In this document: in pieces, positions 10,075 through 18,617 of the stretch
Layout of the letters: every line of letters starts with the position of its first letter
How positions within the stretch are numbered: the stretch's first letter is position 1
NCBI GenBank assembly: GCA_026936105.1
Contig: JAIXKI010000033.1
Location: 22,155 to 86,154 of the forward strand
Direction of reading: 5' to 3'
Origin: Chitinophagales bacterium
GTDB lineage: Bacteria; Bacteroidota; Bacteroidia; Chitinophagales; Chitinophagaceae
DNA: 64,000 bases
Program-made: the position numbers and the translations under genes
The notes under the pieces: model-generated
What the model was told of the DNA's origin: nothing
The model's database searches: none
The model's input: only the letters and a program-made list of their open reading frames with translations

Positions 10075-10185
10075 GACGAGTCTCCGCAGTGGCTCGTCGT
10101 TATGTAACTACAATTCCATTTCTGTCAACATCGTTTCATCGCTTAAAGCGATAAAATAATGATGCGGGACAGGATGTCTCGCATA
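10075..10185 (+). repeat. Hairpin-rich intergenic repeat, copy B
   Basis: Starts 12 bp after the stop of the helicase gene. GACGAG at 10075-10080 can pair with CTCGTC at 10093-10098, enclosing the TCTCCGCAG core; then come ATCGCT/AGCGAT and ATGCGGGAC/GTCTCGCAT hairpins. It is almost identical to copy A 5.1 kb upstream. Its position right after a stop codon also fits a role in transcription termination or mRNA 3' end protection. Confidence 0.8.
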
Positions 10186-10268
10186 ACGGGGTTATTTTTG
10201 GGGGTGAGGACAATAAGGAATGGGTCTTCAAAAAAAATTGATCTACAAAATTTAAACATTAAAAAATA

Positions 10269-10439
10269 ATGAAAAAGAATTTACTGTTTATCGGATTAGG
10301 TGTCGTGCTAATGGCAGTTTCCTTTTATAATTTCACTTTTAAAATAGACAATAAAGGTCATTATTTCGGAAACGGGATCATTTGCGGCATCGGCCTGAGC
10401 ATACTGGTGGTTCAGTTTTTGAAACTAAGAAAAAAATAA
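10269..10439 (+). CDS. Small two-helix membrane protein
   Basis: A 56-residue frame starting MKKNLLFIGLGVVLMAVSF and ending in LRKK. Two hydrophobic helices (about 4-20 and 36-50) are separated by a short polar loop (DNKGHYFGNG), with a positively charged C-terminus: a plausible hairpin in the inner membrane. An A-rich stretch precedes the ATG. It sits alone between repeats B and C. I do not recognise a family. Codon use and hydropathy look real, but a short frame is always uncertain. Confidence 0.6.
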   Translation: MKKNLLFIGLGVVLMAVSFYNFTFKIDNKGHYFGNGIICGIGLSILVVQFLKLRKK

Positions 10440-10500
10440 TGAGATAATAAACTTCCTTCGCCTTGGTTCATTTCATACGAACCACTTAATGTTCCCAATC

Positions 10501-10616
10501 GAGCTTCCGCAAGGACTCATCGTCAGGTAACTGCAATTTCAAATCCGTCAACATTGCTCAAAGCGATATAATAGTGATGCGGAACAATTAGCAGAGCAGT
10601 ATGCTTCGCATAGCTG
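10501..10616 (+). repeat. Hairpin-rich intergenic repeat, copy C (divergent)
   Basis: Shares CTTCCGCAAGGACTCATCG then TCAGGTAACTGCAAT with copies B and H, then a degenerate AAAGCGAT segment and the 3' part GTGATGCGG..GCTTCGCATAGCTGA. The ATCGCT hairpin arm is partly lost. The 3' hairpin has diverged but still pairs in part (ATGC..GCAT). Confidence 0.7.
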
Positions 10617-10677
10617 AGAACACGAAACAAAGGCTGCACCTGTCATTCCCTTTGATCATTGTTCAATATAAGCCTTA

Positions 10678-11973
10678 TTAAAAATACATGTCAAAACCGG
10701 AGTCGCCTTCAAATCTCGGGTTTACAAAATTATTGAGTTTGGAACCAAAGCGATAACTGATTCCGAAGCTGGTGTAATAGTTGTACCCTGAAGCAAGCTG
10801 CCTTCTTCGTGTCAGCACTTCCTGCTCGGTGGCATCTTCTTTCGGCAGGAATACCTGGTCTCTTGTCAGGCCACCGAATGCAGCAATGTGAAATGACAAT
10901 CCCCCGGTTATCCTGACATCAAAAAATCCGTTTATTCCCAGGTTGAAAAAATTCCAGTTGTTCAGAAAATTCTGAGAGCTGATGCCGAAAGAGGCAGTAC
11001 CCCATTTCTGATTGAGTGTAAGATTGGCTTCGGCCCTTTGATAAGGAAGTGTTTCCCTCAACTTATCATAGATCGTGGTATCATAATACCGGTTATAGAA
11101 AACGCCTAACTTGTAACTGATCGTAAATAATTTGTTGTTGACTTCGCTGTAGGGATAAAAATCATACTCAATTCCCGCATCAGCAGATACCTGGTTTTTA
11201 TAATTCGAAAATGTAGCCTGGTAATAATTGGCATCATATGCCCAGCTCCAGTGACTGTTAATACTCCTGACCAGGCTGTGTGAGAAACTAATATTGTGAT
11301 TATTGACCGTATATTTTTCTGTTGACCCGTTATCATCATCGTATTTAAAAACCGACCTGTTTTTTCCTGCATTCGCTGAAAAACTTATTTTTATCTTATC
11401 GGTCACCCGGCTGGCAGAAAGATTGCCATTATAGCTAAGGTTATTATAATTAGCATCAGCGTTCATATTTCCGTTGGCGCTCACCCGGTAAACCCAGAAA
11501 TTCCATGGATCTTTTTGTTCCGTATTGGTGTTTCCCGTCTTCTGACTTTCCGGTTTTTTCATGTTGATGATCACATTTTTGGCAGATGGGGTTTTGGCTA
11601 TATACGGGGCAAGCCCGAGTTTTATATAGCCCACTAAAAAATCTCTGGTTTCATATTCGGTGGCATTGGCATCAGAAACAAAATGCAGGGTGTCTTTCAT
11701 TCCCGCAAAAAAGTTCTGGCCAAAAAAGATGAGCTGATATTTTTCTCCGCCGCCGCCTGTCATCTGGCTTGTGATCAGGACATGCACCTCTGCTGCTACA
11801 TGATCCAGAGAGAAATCAACCAAAGTGATTTCTGACCGGATAAAATCCATATTGCACCAGGTGCCGGAGCAGTCAATGAACACTTTTAATCTTTCAGGAG
11901 GTTTGTTTTCGTTTTGGGCAGATGCGGTTATTGCCGAAAATGTAAGGCTTAATGCCAGCAGGATTGATTTCAT
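10678..11973 (-). CDS. Exported outer-membrane beta-barrel-like protein
   Basis: 431 residues from the ATG at 11973, chosen because it opens a good signal peptide (MKSILLALSLTFSAITASAQ); the frame stays open 156 bp further upstream. Residues about 30-160 contain a compact domain with a CSGTWCN motif, a possible disulfide pair, followed by alternating strands. From about 180 to the C-terminus the sequence is rich in amphipathic strands with aromatic residues (FWVYRVSANGN, HNISFSHSLVRS, FGISYRFGSKLNNF), typical of an outer-membrane barrel. It ends in MYF, a normal terminal aromatic. Function unknown. It lies alone between repeats C and D, on the opposite strand to the repeats. Confidence 0.7.
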   Translation of the reverse strand: MKSILLALSLTFSAITASAQNENKPPERLKVFIDCSGTWCNMDFIRSEITLVDFSLDHVAAEVHVLITSQMTGGGGEKYQLIFFGQNFFAGMKDTLHFVSDANATEYETRDFLVGYIKLGLAPYIAKTPSAKNVIINMKKPESQKTGNTNTEQKDPWNFWVYRVSANGNMNADANYNNLSYNGNLSASRVTDKIKISFSANAGKNRSVFKYDDDNGSTEKYTVNNHNISFSHSLVRSINSHWSWAYDANYYQATFSNYKNQVSADAGIEYDFYPYSEVNNKLFTISYKLGVFYNRYYDTTIYDKLRETLPYQRAEANLTLNQKWGTASFGISSQNFLNNWNFFNLGINGFFDVRITGGLSFHIAAFGGLTRDQVFLPKEDATEQEVLTRRRQLASGYNYYTSFGISYRFGSKLNNFVNPRFEGDSGFDMYF

Positions 11974-12225
11974 ATAATGGTTTTGGCAGCAGGAAAATAT
12001 CTGTAAATGTTTTCTATGGTTTCTGAATACCCGGCTATTCTCCTGCCATAATAAAAGTGAAGAATATTTTTTAAACCGGAATGTTAAACTTATCAGAACG
12101 TATGTATTACTTTGTAAAAGGCCTTTCACTGTGACAAGCGGAAGAAAGAAGACTGATTAAAAAATGTTGTGCCTATCATCCTTAGGTTACTGCCAGCTTA
12201 TAAGGTCTTTTAGTTTCTAAATCCT

Positions 12226-12330
12226 GTTTCACCACTCTCCCACTCTTCGAAACTTTCGGTTTCGGGAATTTGTTCCGTCGTTTAAGGCGATACAAGGTTG
12301 ATGCAGGCGGGATGCCCCTTGCATAGTTGA
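12226..12330 (+). repeat. Hairpin-rich intergenic repeat, copy D (3' part)
   Basis: Contains the long hairpin TTCGAAAC / GTTTCGGG around TTTCG, the segment matching ATCGCTTTAAGCGAT (here GTCGTTTAAGGCGAT), and the end GATGCAGGCGGGATGCCCCTTGCATAGTTGA. The 5' part is weak; the preceding GGTTACTGCCAGC (12185-12197) may be its remnant. The 577-bp gap 11974-12550 holds this repeat and the decayed gene just after it. Confidence 0.7.
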
Positions 12331-12340
12331 GCTGGCGATA

Positions 12341-12530
12341 TTAAAAGGTAACGTCAGTTACTTTTCCATTGTTCAGCTTCAGTTTAGCCGATGAACCACT
12401 CCAGTCAGCAGAAATTTCAGCAATTTCTTGTAAATTTAATCAGCAGCGTTATAGGGAGGCGGCGCTTTTAATACTACCCCATCGTCAATGGTTCAGCGTT
12501 GGTGGTCTTTGGTGCAGACCTGAATGAATG
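12341..12530 (-). pseudogene. Decayed C-terminal gene fragment
   Basis: On the minus strand, protein-like sequence is spread over three frames. A segment near 12530-12490 reads FRSAPKTTNAEP. The next reads IDDGVVLKAPPPYNAAD. The last 32 codons, ending at a TAA at 12341-12343, read LQEIAEISADWSGSSAKLKL then NNGKVTDVTF. Each junction falls at a stop or frame change, as expected for small indels in a dead gene. I do not recognise the family. No upstream part remains, because the lipoprotein gene at 12551 begins on the other strand. Confidence 0.4.
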
Positions 12531-12550
12531 ATGATTGAATCAAAAAAACA

Positions 12551-13036
12551 ATGAAGAAGTTCCGTAAAATACTGATCATTACCTGCTGGACGATCTTCCT
12601 GCTGACATCTTGTAAAAAAGGTAGCAATAGTGAATTATTAAAGCCGGATTATCTCATTTTCGGACACTTTTACGGACTATGTACCGGAGAACGATGCATT
12701 GAAATTTTTAAACTGGAACAGGACAAACTCTTTGAAGATACCAGGGATCAATATCCGGGTAGAAGTGATTTCTATACCGGGAGCTTTGTTCAGCTATCGC
12801 AGCAAGAGTTTACCATCACCAAAGATCTGATCCATTATTTTCCACGGGATCTGCTTGACGAAAAAGGAGCTGTCATTGGTCAACCGGATGCCGGAGACTG
12901 GGGCGGGCTTTATATCGAGTATAAATTTTTGGGGCTCAGAAAATTCTGGTTGCTGGACCAGATGAAAAGCAATGTTCCTTTAAAATATCACAACTTCATT
13001 GACAAGGTGAATGAAAAAATTGCACAATTAAAATAG
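12551..13036 (+). CDS. Small lipoprotein of unknown function
   Basis: 161 residues with a lipoprotein signal (hydrophobic 8-19, lipobox LLTSC, then KKGS). The mature part has two Cys in YGLCTGERCIEIFKL that could form a disulfide, and strands around FYTGSFVQLS and GGLYIEYKFLG, ending in a helical KYHNFIDKVNEKI. I do not recognise a family. It lies between repeats D and E with no same-strand neighbour, so it is probably a single-gene transcript. Confidence 0.75.
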   Translation: MKKFRKILIITCWTIFLLTSCKKGSNSELLKPDYLIFGHFYGLCTGERCIEIFKLEQDKLFEDTRDQYPGRSDFYTGSFVQLSQQEFTITKDLIHYFPRDLLDEKGAVIGQPDAGDWGGLYIEYKFLGLRKFWLLDQMKSNVPLKYHNFIDKVNEKIAQLK

Positions 13037-13083
13037 CTTTGCCCGGCAATAACTGATTTTATTTCAGGCGGAACAAATCTCTT

Positions 13084-13312
13084 TCTTCCCAGCAACGTCT
13101 CCCATCAAGCCATGTGTGCTAGCCGGGTCGTTGCGTCAGGTTATCTATTACTTCCATTTTTTACAAACACAATATCCTCCATTTCCCAAATATTCTTTAC
13201 CGGGTAAATACCCTGTTTTTTGTAGGCTTGGTATAAAGGTACAGCGTTATGCTATTGTTCACGCAACGCCCTGCTTGCGCACAGAGCCGGGGGAGGAGAC
13301 GTTGCTGGGAAA
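13084..13312 (+). repeat. Hairpin-rich repeat, copy E, with 15-bp perfect terminal inverted repeats
   Basis: CCCAGCAACGTCTCC at 13088-13102 is perfectly repeated in inverse at 13295-13309. An inner inverted pair, CGTTGCGT (13129-13136) and ACGCAACG (13261-13268), nests inside it. The left 105 bp match copy F at 15328 closely. The whole 222-bp unit has no coding capacity and looks like a miniature inverted-repeat element. Together the repeat and unremarkable flanks fill the 397-bp gap 13037-13433. Confidence 0.7.
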
Positions 13313-13433
13313 AGATAGCCGAGTTTACAATTTTAACCTTGAGTATGAGATACATATTGGCGTCTCAAATGAATAATTCAATTCAATAGCATTATTTTTC
13401 TGATTCTAATCCTGTATACGATTATTCAGATTC

Positions 13434-15242
13434 TTAAAAATACTTCGAAATATATACTTTATTAAAATTTCTCGCAGCATGTGATTGCCGAATAAAAATC
13501 AATCCGTCAAAATTTTTCAACGACGCTGAAGTAGTCATTGGCATCGTGGAAGAAAATACGGAACCAAAAGAATGCATTGGGTAATCTTTTGAATAACTTT
13601 TTATGGCTTCAGGGTGGTTATTCCTAAAATCAATATAAAAATTTTCTTTCCCGGTTTGATTCAGGTACCAGGGAAGTGATTTTTCAGGCGGATTGCCAAT
13701 GGTAACCTTATCCCAATCTTTTGATATAGTACCTATATCTAAATTCTTTGATTGAAAAGTACCCGAAAAAAATTCAAAGCCCATCGCATAATATTTATTT
13801 CCCAGTACTCGGGCAAGGTAACTTCCCATCATCCCCTCTCTTTTTTCTATATGTCCATTATGTGCCCACACCATCGCCTTCATACCGGGATACCGGCTTA
13901 AAAGTTGAAGAATATTTTGAGCCATATAATAATCCCGAATAGATATGTTTTCACCTTTGTAAGACTCTATTTGCTGAACAATAAGTTTTATATTCATAAG
14001 ATTTTTATCATACAATTCATTCCCGGATTGGTAACGATATTGCCCTTCATTCATGACCAGATCGCTTAGCACCTTTAATCCCGGCTGATATGCAGCTTCA
14101 TAAATTGACTTACCTTCCTCGAACCGGTTTATATCATTTACTAATTTCTCTGCTGTATCAAGCCTCATGTTCAGGCTGTCCAGGTTTACCGGTGGCTTAA
14201 CATTAAGAGATGAATAAAATTGTTTCAATTCTTTCCATCCCATATCATTGATCTGGAGGTCATATCCGAAGAATTTAATTTTTTTCGCTTCTGAAACAGA
14301 TTGGTTATACGTTCTCATCCATTTTATCAGGTCTCTCATTTCATCAACCCGCCATGTAATAAAACCCTGAATAGCTGTAGCAGTATCCAGATTTCCTTTT
14401 CCATATAACACATAGTCGTTTATATAACGGCAACGGGTAGCGCTGGCTTCAAGTAAAAAAGATGTAAACCCCATCTCTTTCACTAAAAATTCGAACACCC
14501 GGTGTTTGAATCTGAAAAACTCACTGGTGCCGTGTGTTGCCTCACCCAATCCCACTACCTGCACATTTTTCCATATCCATTTAAGAGGTTGGAGATCATC
14601 AAAGCCGTGCCCGGCATCTATGTTCTTTATTTCATGACTACTTTGATCTATCCACGAGATAAATTCGGCATCTTCTTTATGGTCTTTTTCCAGCTTTTGT
14701 TTGTATTCACCGGCAGTGAGTATGGTGATACCGGTAATGGTATATACCCCCTGGTTTTGATCCGCCCATGATGATTTGACAGAGTCAGGGAGATTGAGAT
14801 CTTCAGGTATTAAAAAAGGATAAATTTTCAACTTATAAGATCCGGTTTGTGCAGCATCAATTGAAACCGGAAACGATTCATATCCTTCATTCAATGAAAA
14901 TGACTTGATATTCTTCCCTGAATTATCAATGAGATCAACTTTTACAATAACCGTTTTTTGATTCACAATGCATGTGGCATTTTCACCTTTTTTAAGGTCA
15001 ATGATATACTCATGCTCCTCGCCTCTTGTCAGTTTTCTCTCAAAAGTTTTGCCGGTTTGCAAATAGGATGTCTGGCCATAAGTAAATACTCCAAACCCAA
15101 TAAGAAGTAAAGATAATATAAAACATGTTCGTTTGAAATAAAATATCTTTTCCCAAAAACGTCCCATTATTTGCCAACAGTGTTGGTTGGGGAAATAGTT
15201 TTTATTTATTGTTTCTAAATTTTGTATAATCACATCTTTCAT
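13434..15242 (-). CDS. Erythromycin esterase-family protein, exported
   Basis: 602 residues. The C-terminal two thirds match the erythromycin esterase (Ere/succinoglycan) fold: VVGLGEATHGTSEFFRFKH with the conserved Glu-His pair, SFLLEASATRCRYINDYV, FFGYDLQ, and MKAMVWAHNGHI with the second conserved His. The N-terminal part after the signal resembles a pre-domain (about 60-170) with beta strands. A second Met at 15167 opens a tidier signal peptide (MGRFWEKIF..FTYGQ) and may be the true start. Family members hydrolyse macrolide lactones, but many Bacteroidota homologues have unknown substrates, so resistance should not be assumed. Direct copies of a repeat (E, F) lie on either side. Confidence 0.85.
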   Translation of the reverse strand: MKDVIIQNLETINKNYFPNQHCWQIMGRFWEKIFYFKRTCFILSLLLIGFGVFTYGQTSYLQTGKTFERKLTRGEEHEYIIDLKKGENATCIVNQKTVIVKVDLIDNSGKNIKSFSLNEGYESFPVSIDAAQTGSYKLKIYPFLIPEDLNLPDSVKSSWADQNQGVYTITGITILTAGEYKQKLEKDHKEDAEFISWIDQSSHEIKNIDAGHGFDDLQPLKWIWKNVQVVGLGEATHGTSEFFRFKHRVFEFLVKEMGFTSFLLEASATRCRYINDYVLYGKGNLDTATAIQGFITWRVDEMRDLIKWMRTYNQSVSEAKKIKFFGYDLQINDMGWKELKQFYSSLNVKPPVNLDSLNMRLDTAEKLVNDINRFEEGKSIYEAAYQPGLKVLSDLVMNEGQYRYQSGNELYDKNLMNIKLIVQQIESYKGENISIRDYYMAQNILQLLSRYPGMKAMVWAHNGHIEKREGMMGSYLARVLGNKYYAMGFEFFSGTFQSKNLDIGTISKDWDKVTIGNPPEKSLPWYLNQTGKENFYIDFRNNHPEAIKSYSKDYPMHSFGSVFSSTMPMTTSASLKNFDGLIFIRQSHAARNFNKVYISKYF

Positions 15243-15327
15243 ATTTCAAAATTTTTATACGTTTATCTTATCAACATTGTTTGAAGTTACAACGATATTC
15301 TTATCATACAATACTCCTACTCGTATT

Positions 15328-15520
15328 CTTCCCAGCAATGTCTTCCACCGAGCCATGTGTGATAGCCGGAATGTTGCGTCAGGTCATCTATTACTTCCAT
15401 TTTTTTCAAACACAATATCCACCATTTCCCTCCGCTCTTCGAAACTTCCAGTTTCGAAAATTTAGGAAATCTCATAAGTGATAAAACAATGGTTCGGGTC
15501 AGGATGTCTCGCATAGCTGA
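15328..15520 (+). repeat. Hairpin-rich intergenic repeat, copy F (long form)
   Basis: The first 105 bp match copy E (CTTCCCAGCAATGTCT..AGCCATGTGTGATAGCCGG..TTGCGTCAGGTCATC). The rest matches the 3' half seen in copies D, G and H, with the TTCGAAAC/GTTTCGAA hairpin around TTCCA and the end CAGGATGTCTCGCATAGCTGA. This copy joins the two halves and so shows that E and D/G/H belong to one family. It fills most of the 351-bp gap 15243-15593. Confidence 0.75.
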
Positions 15521-15593
15521 ATTTATTTCTCTTTCACGTGATCCTTATAAGTGATCAGCAACCCGAATATTTACTAAGGATACCGGAATAAAC

Positions 15594-16484
15594 TTACCTC
15601 TTTTTAATTGTAACAGCTTTTTTGAATACTTGGAACACTCTCCGGGCAAATAAAACCAACAGGTACATAAGCAACCCTGTTATCAAACCGATTATCAAAC
15701 CTGACAATAGTTCCGGGATATTTCCAGCCAGGTGATGCAGGTAAGTAATATTGTGCAAAAACAATCCTCCAGCCACCATAAGAAGTGCGATGGTCCCGAT
15801 AACACCCAGCATTTTAATAATTACCGGCAATGATTTTACAAAAATCCGGCCTATCACGCCCAAAAATCCTGACCCACCGGTTTTTTTTATTAAGCCGTAA
15901 CCTACATCGTCCATCCTGACAATAAGCGCCACTATTCCGTAAACACCTATCGTAGCAACAATGGCAATAATAGAAACCGTGGTAATCCTTAACCATAATT
16001 CTTTTTCCAGTACGGTGCTTAAAGCAATAATTACAATTTCAAGAGAGAGTATAAAATCTGTCCGGATGGCCTCTCTTATTTTCTTTTTTTCGGCATCTTC
16101 ATTTCTTTCAATCAATTCTGGTTGGCGATATTCGGATTTTTTGTGATGCCGGTGAAAAAAGAAATCAATAATCTTCTCCATTCCTTCATAGGCCAGGTAT
16201 GCACCGCCAACCATTAAAATGACCGTGATGGCAACCGGGAGATACACATTGAGCAGAAATACCAAAGGTATTATAATCACTTTGTTCAGAAACGAACCTT
16301 TTGTAATTGCCCAGAGAACCGGGATTTCCCTTGAGGACAGGAAGCCTGTGGATTTTTCTGCATTCACGGCAAGATCATCACCTAAAATCCCTGCTGTCTT
16401 TTGTGAAGCGACTTTCGCAGCTAAAGCCACGTCATCCATTAATGCCCCGATATCGTCTAAAAGAGCAAAAAAACCTGATGCCAT
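15594..16484 (-). CDS. DUF808 (YedI-like) inner-membrane protein
   Basis: 296 residues matching the DUF808 family from its N-terminal signature (SGFFALLDDIGALMDDVA, ASQKTAGILGDDLAVN) to the end. Roughly seven hydrophobic segments are visible, e.g. 70-100, 145-170, 175-195, 215-240 and 255-285, with a charged cytoplasmic loop (HRHHKKSEYRQPELIERNED) after the second. The family is widespread and uncharacterised. The gene is followed downstream by repeat F and preceded by a 298-bp AT-rich gap (16485-16782) with no gene I can support. Confidence 0.88.
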   Translation of the reverse strand: MASGFFALLDDIGALMDDVALAAKVASQKTAGILGDDLAVNAEKSTGFLSSREIPVLWAITKGSFLNKVIIIPLVFLLNVYLPVAITVILMVGGAYLAYEGMEKIIDFFFHRHHKKSEYRQPELIERNEDAEKKKIREAIRTDFILSLEIVIIALSTVLEKELWLRITTVSIIAIVATIGVYGIVALIVRMDDVGYGLIKKTGGSGFLGVIGRIFVKSLPVIIKMLGVIGTIALLMVAGGLFLHNITYLHHLAGNIPELLSGLIIGLITGLLMYLLVLFARRVFQVFKKAVTIKKR

Positions 16485-16782
16485 GATTAAATTTGTGGAA
16501 CAAATTTATTGAAAAGAAAATTTAGCAGCTAAATTATTCAACCAAATCATTTTGGATAAAGTGGCTTCAACTAAAGCTGTCTTAAAAGTAATTTCTTTAA
16601 ATAACCAGTTTGCCATTCTCAAACGCAAAATCAGGATACGAAATGGAAACACCATTACTAAATTTAAAACAAATCCTATGATCCTGTCTCAATAATTATC
16701 TTTAAAAAATTTTTTGCAAAGACCGTAGTCAAAAATTTTATTACTGCCGGCGTGAACATCGCTTTCCACTAACTTCTTATTG

Positions 16783-18462
16783 TCAAATATTGGCAACCAA
16801 ATCAAAATACTCGTCATCTTCATTTTTTCCGCCAAATCCTTTCCCTATCGTTTTAGGGGATGTTATAAACTCAATAGACTCAATCCATTTAACCATTTTG
16901 TATCCCAACTGATTTTCTATTCGTAATCTTAAAGGAGCGCCATGTATTATTGAGAGAGGCTGATAGTTCATTTCCCATGCAAGAATAGATCCCGGTTCCT
17001 TACAATTTTCGATGCTATGAGTGTCATAATAAATGCCACCATAAAGACCTTCTCCAAAAGAATAAAACGCAACAGCCTGAACTTCCTTTAAAGGCTTCAC
17101 CTTTTCAATTATCTTGGTCAACGGTATTCCTTTCCATTCAGCAACTCCGGACCAGCCCTGGATGCAATGATGCAATGTTATCGTTTCTTCTTCTGCCATA
17201 GCCCTTAATTCATCAATTGAAAATTCTGCAGGGTTTTCAACCAATCCGCCAACTTTGAGTTTGTAGTCTTTAAAATCGGTTGCCGCAAGTTGCTTCCATT
17301 TATCTGAGGAGGGCATAGTGCCATTGGGCCAGAAGTAAGGCGAAATATGTTTACTGGTATAATGAACCCTGGGTTTGAACAGATTCATTGAATGTATCCA
17401 CAGTGTTTCATTAAATGTTTTCTGTGCCCTTTGCAGGCTTCGGGGGCGATGCCATGAAATCCAGAGCGCTGCATAACACAACCAGGTAACAAACAGAATA
17501 ATCAGAATTCCGATCAACATTCCGGTATTGGATAAATTGTCCGTGCCAAGAATTATGTGATTCATATTTTGCCTGAACCCGGTTGTTATCACTAAAGTCA
17601 CATGTATAATAATGAAGGCCACATAGGCTATCATGACCAGGAAATGAACAGACCGGGCTGCCTGCCGGTTACCAAAAAGCCGGGGATACCAATGAAACCT
17701 GCTGTCAATGGCAGGTGACATAGCCAGGCCTGTAAGAATGGCCAAAGGAGCCATAATAAAAATAACAGCGAAATAGGCAAGTTGCTGCAATGCATTATAA
17801 TAATAGAAGCCATCCGGCTCAAACGGGAAATTAAAAGTTACATAGTGTACAAACACATTCCATGCATCCGGAATGATTTGCCAGGAACGGGGAACCAGCC
17901 GTTCCCACTGATTTGTAGTACATAATAAAATAACAAAAATGGCACCGTTTAAAATAAAAAAAGGCACTGCCAGGAAATGCCAGTTACGTGCTAACCCTAC
18001 AGAATGACGATACCCGGGCAAGCCGATAACCGGACTGATATAACGGGCATCATCTTTGGCGGTCCATATTTTATCTTTGGGTACTTTAACAGGGGTAAAT
18101 CGCAGCCACTCTGAATTTAATCTGCAGCCTTCATTAAAATAAAGCCTGGGATGATCCATCAAAATGGACAAACCGCTTCTGATAATGAGAGTTAAGAATA
18201 AAAAATTTGCCCAATGAGCAATACGTATCCAGGCCGGGAAGCCTCTTGGTCCTGAAATTTTTTCAGGAGGAAAATTCAATGATGGATCAGCAGGCAATCC
18301 AGACACCAGATATTGTATCCATGCAATAGTGACTGGCGCTATAAAAACCACAGCCAGTATAACCCATACATAGGGTTTGAAAATAAATGCCAGCCTGCGA
18401 TCTTCAGGATAAAGGAATTTCCGTTCTCTATCACCTAAATGTGCAATCATTCTTTTTATCAT
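16783..18462 (-). CDS. Cytochrome b561-like / molybdopterin oxidoreductase fusion
   Basis: 559 residues, two units. Residues 1-340 form a multi-helix cytochrome b561-like membrane domain with His candidates for heme binding in RIAHWANF, LARNWHF, FVHYVTF, VHFLVM and IIHVTLV. Residues about 385-550 form a sulfite-oxidase-type Mo-cofactor domain (Oxidored_molyb): GLVENPAEFSIDELRAM, ITLHHCIQGWSGVAEWKGIPL with the Mo-ligand Cys, and HGAPLRLRIENQLGYKMVKW. In MsrPQ-like systems these are separate subunits; here both are in one chain, so electrons could pass from quinol to the Mo centre without a partner. Substrate unknown. Confidence 0.85.
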   Translation of the reverse strand: MIKRMIAHLGDRERKFLYPEDRRLAFIFKPYVWVILAVVFIAPVTIAWIQYLVSGLPADPSLNFPPEKISGPRGFPAWIRIAHWANFLFLTLIIRSGLSILMDHPRLYFNEGCRLNSEWLRFTPVKVPKDKIWTAKDDARYISPVIGLPGYRHSVGLARNWHFLAVPFFILNGAIFVILLCTTNQWERLVPRSWQIIPDAWNVFVHYVTFNFPFEPDGFYYYNALQQLAYFAVIFIMAPLAILTGLAMSPAIDSRFHWYPRLFGNRQAARSVHFLVMIAYVAFIIIHVTLVITTGFRQNMNHIILGTDNLSNTGMLIGILIILFVTWLCYAALWISWHRPRSLQRAQKTFNETLWIHSMNLFKPRVHYTSKHISPYFWPNGTMPSSDKWKQLAATDFKDYKLKVGGLVENPAEFSIDELRAMAEEETITLHHCIQGWSGVAEWKGIPLTKIIEKVKPLKEVQAVAFYSFGEGLYGGIYYDTHSIENCKEPGSILAWEMNYQPLSIIHGAPLRLRIENQLGYKMVKWIESIEFITSPKTIGKGFGGKNEDDEYFDLVANI

Positions 18463-18617
18463 AAATTTCTATATCCTTTTTCTTCCATACCGAATCTCCG
18501 TATATAATGATTACCATCCGGTGCCTCACATAATGAATATCTAAAATTTCAAAATTAGGCTAATGATCCGGCGGCAGCTGGAGTAACTATGCTACATAAT
18601 GAATCGCATTACCAGGT

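Noticed and set aside
13084..13312. Integron attC site or cassette array
   Set aside because: Repeats separate single genes like cassettes, but the ends do not fit RYYYAAC/GTTRRRY, genes face both ways, and no tyrosine integrase is in the window.
13116..13376. 86-codon frame on +
   Set aside because: Lies across repeat E; composition and hairpins explain it.
13434..15242. Calling this a macrolide-resistance gene
   Set aside because: Only family-level motifs are visible; most Bacteroidota homologues have unknown substrates.
16506..16655. 50-codon minus-strand frame upstream of the DUF808 gene
   Set aside because: Reads plausibly (MVFPFRILILRLRMANWLFK) but short, AT-rich, with no family or context support; kept only as a note.
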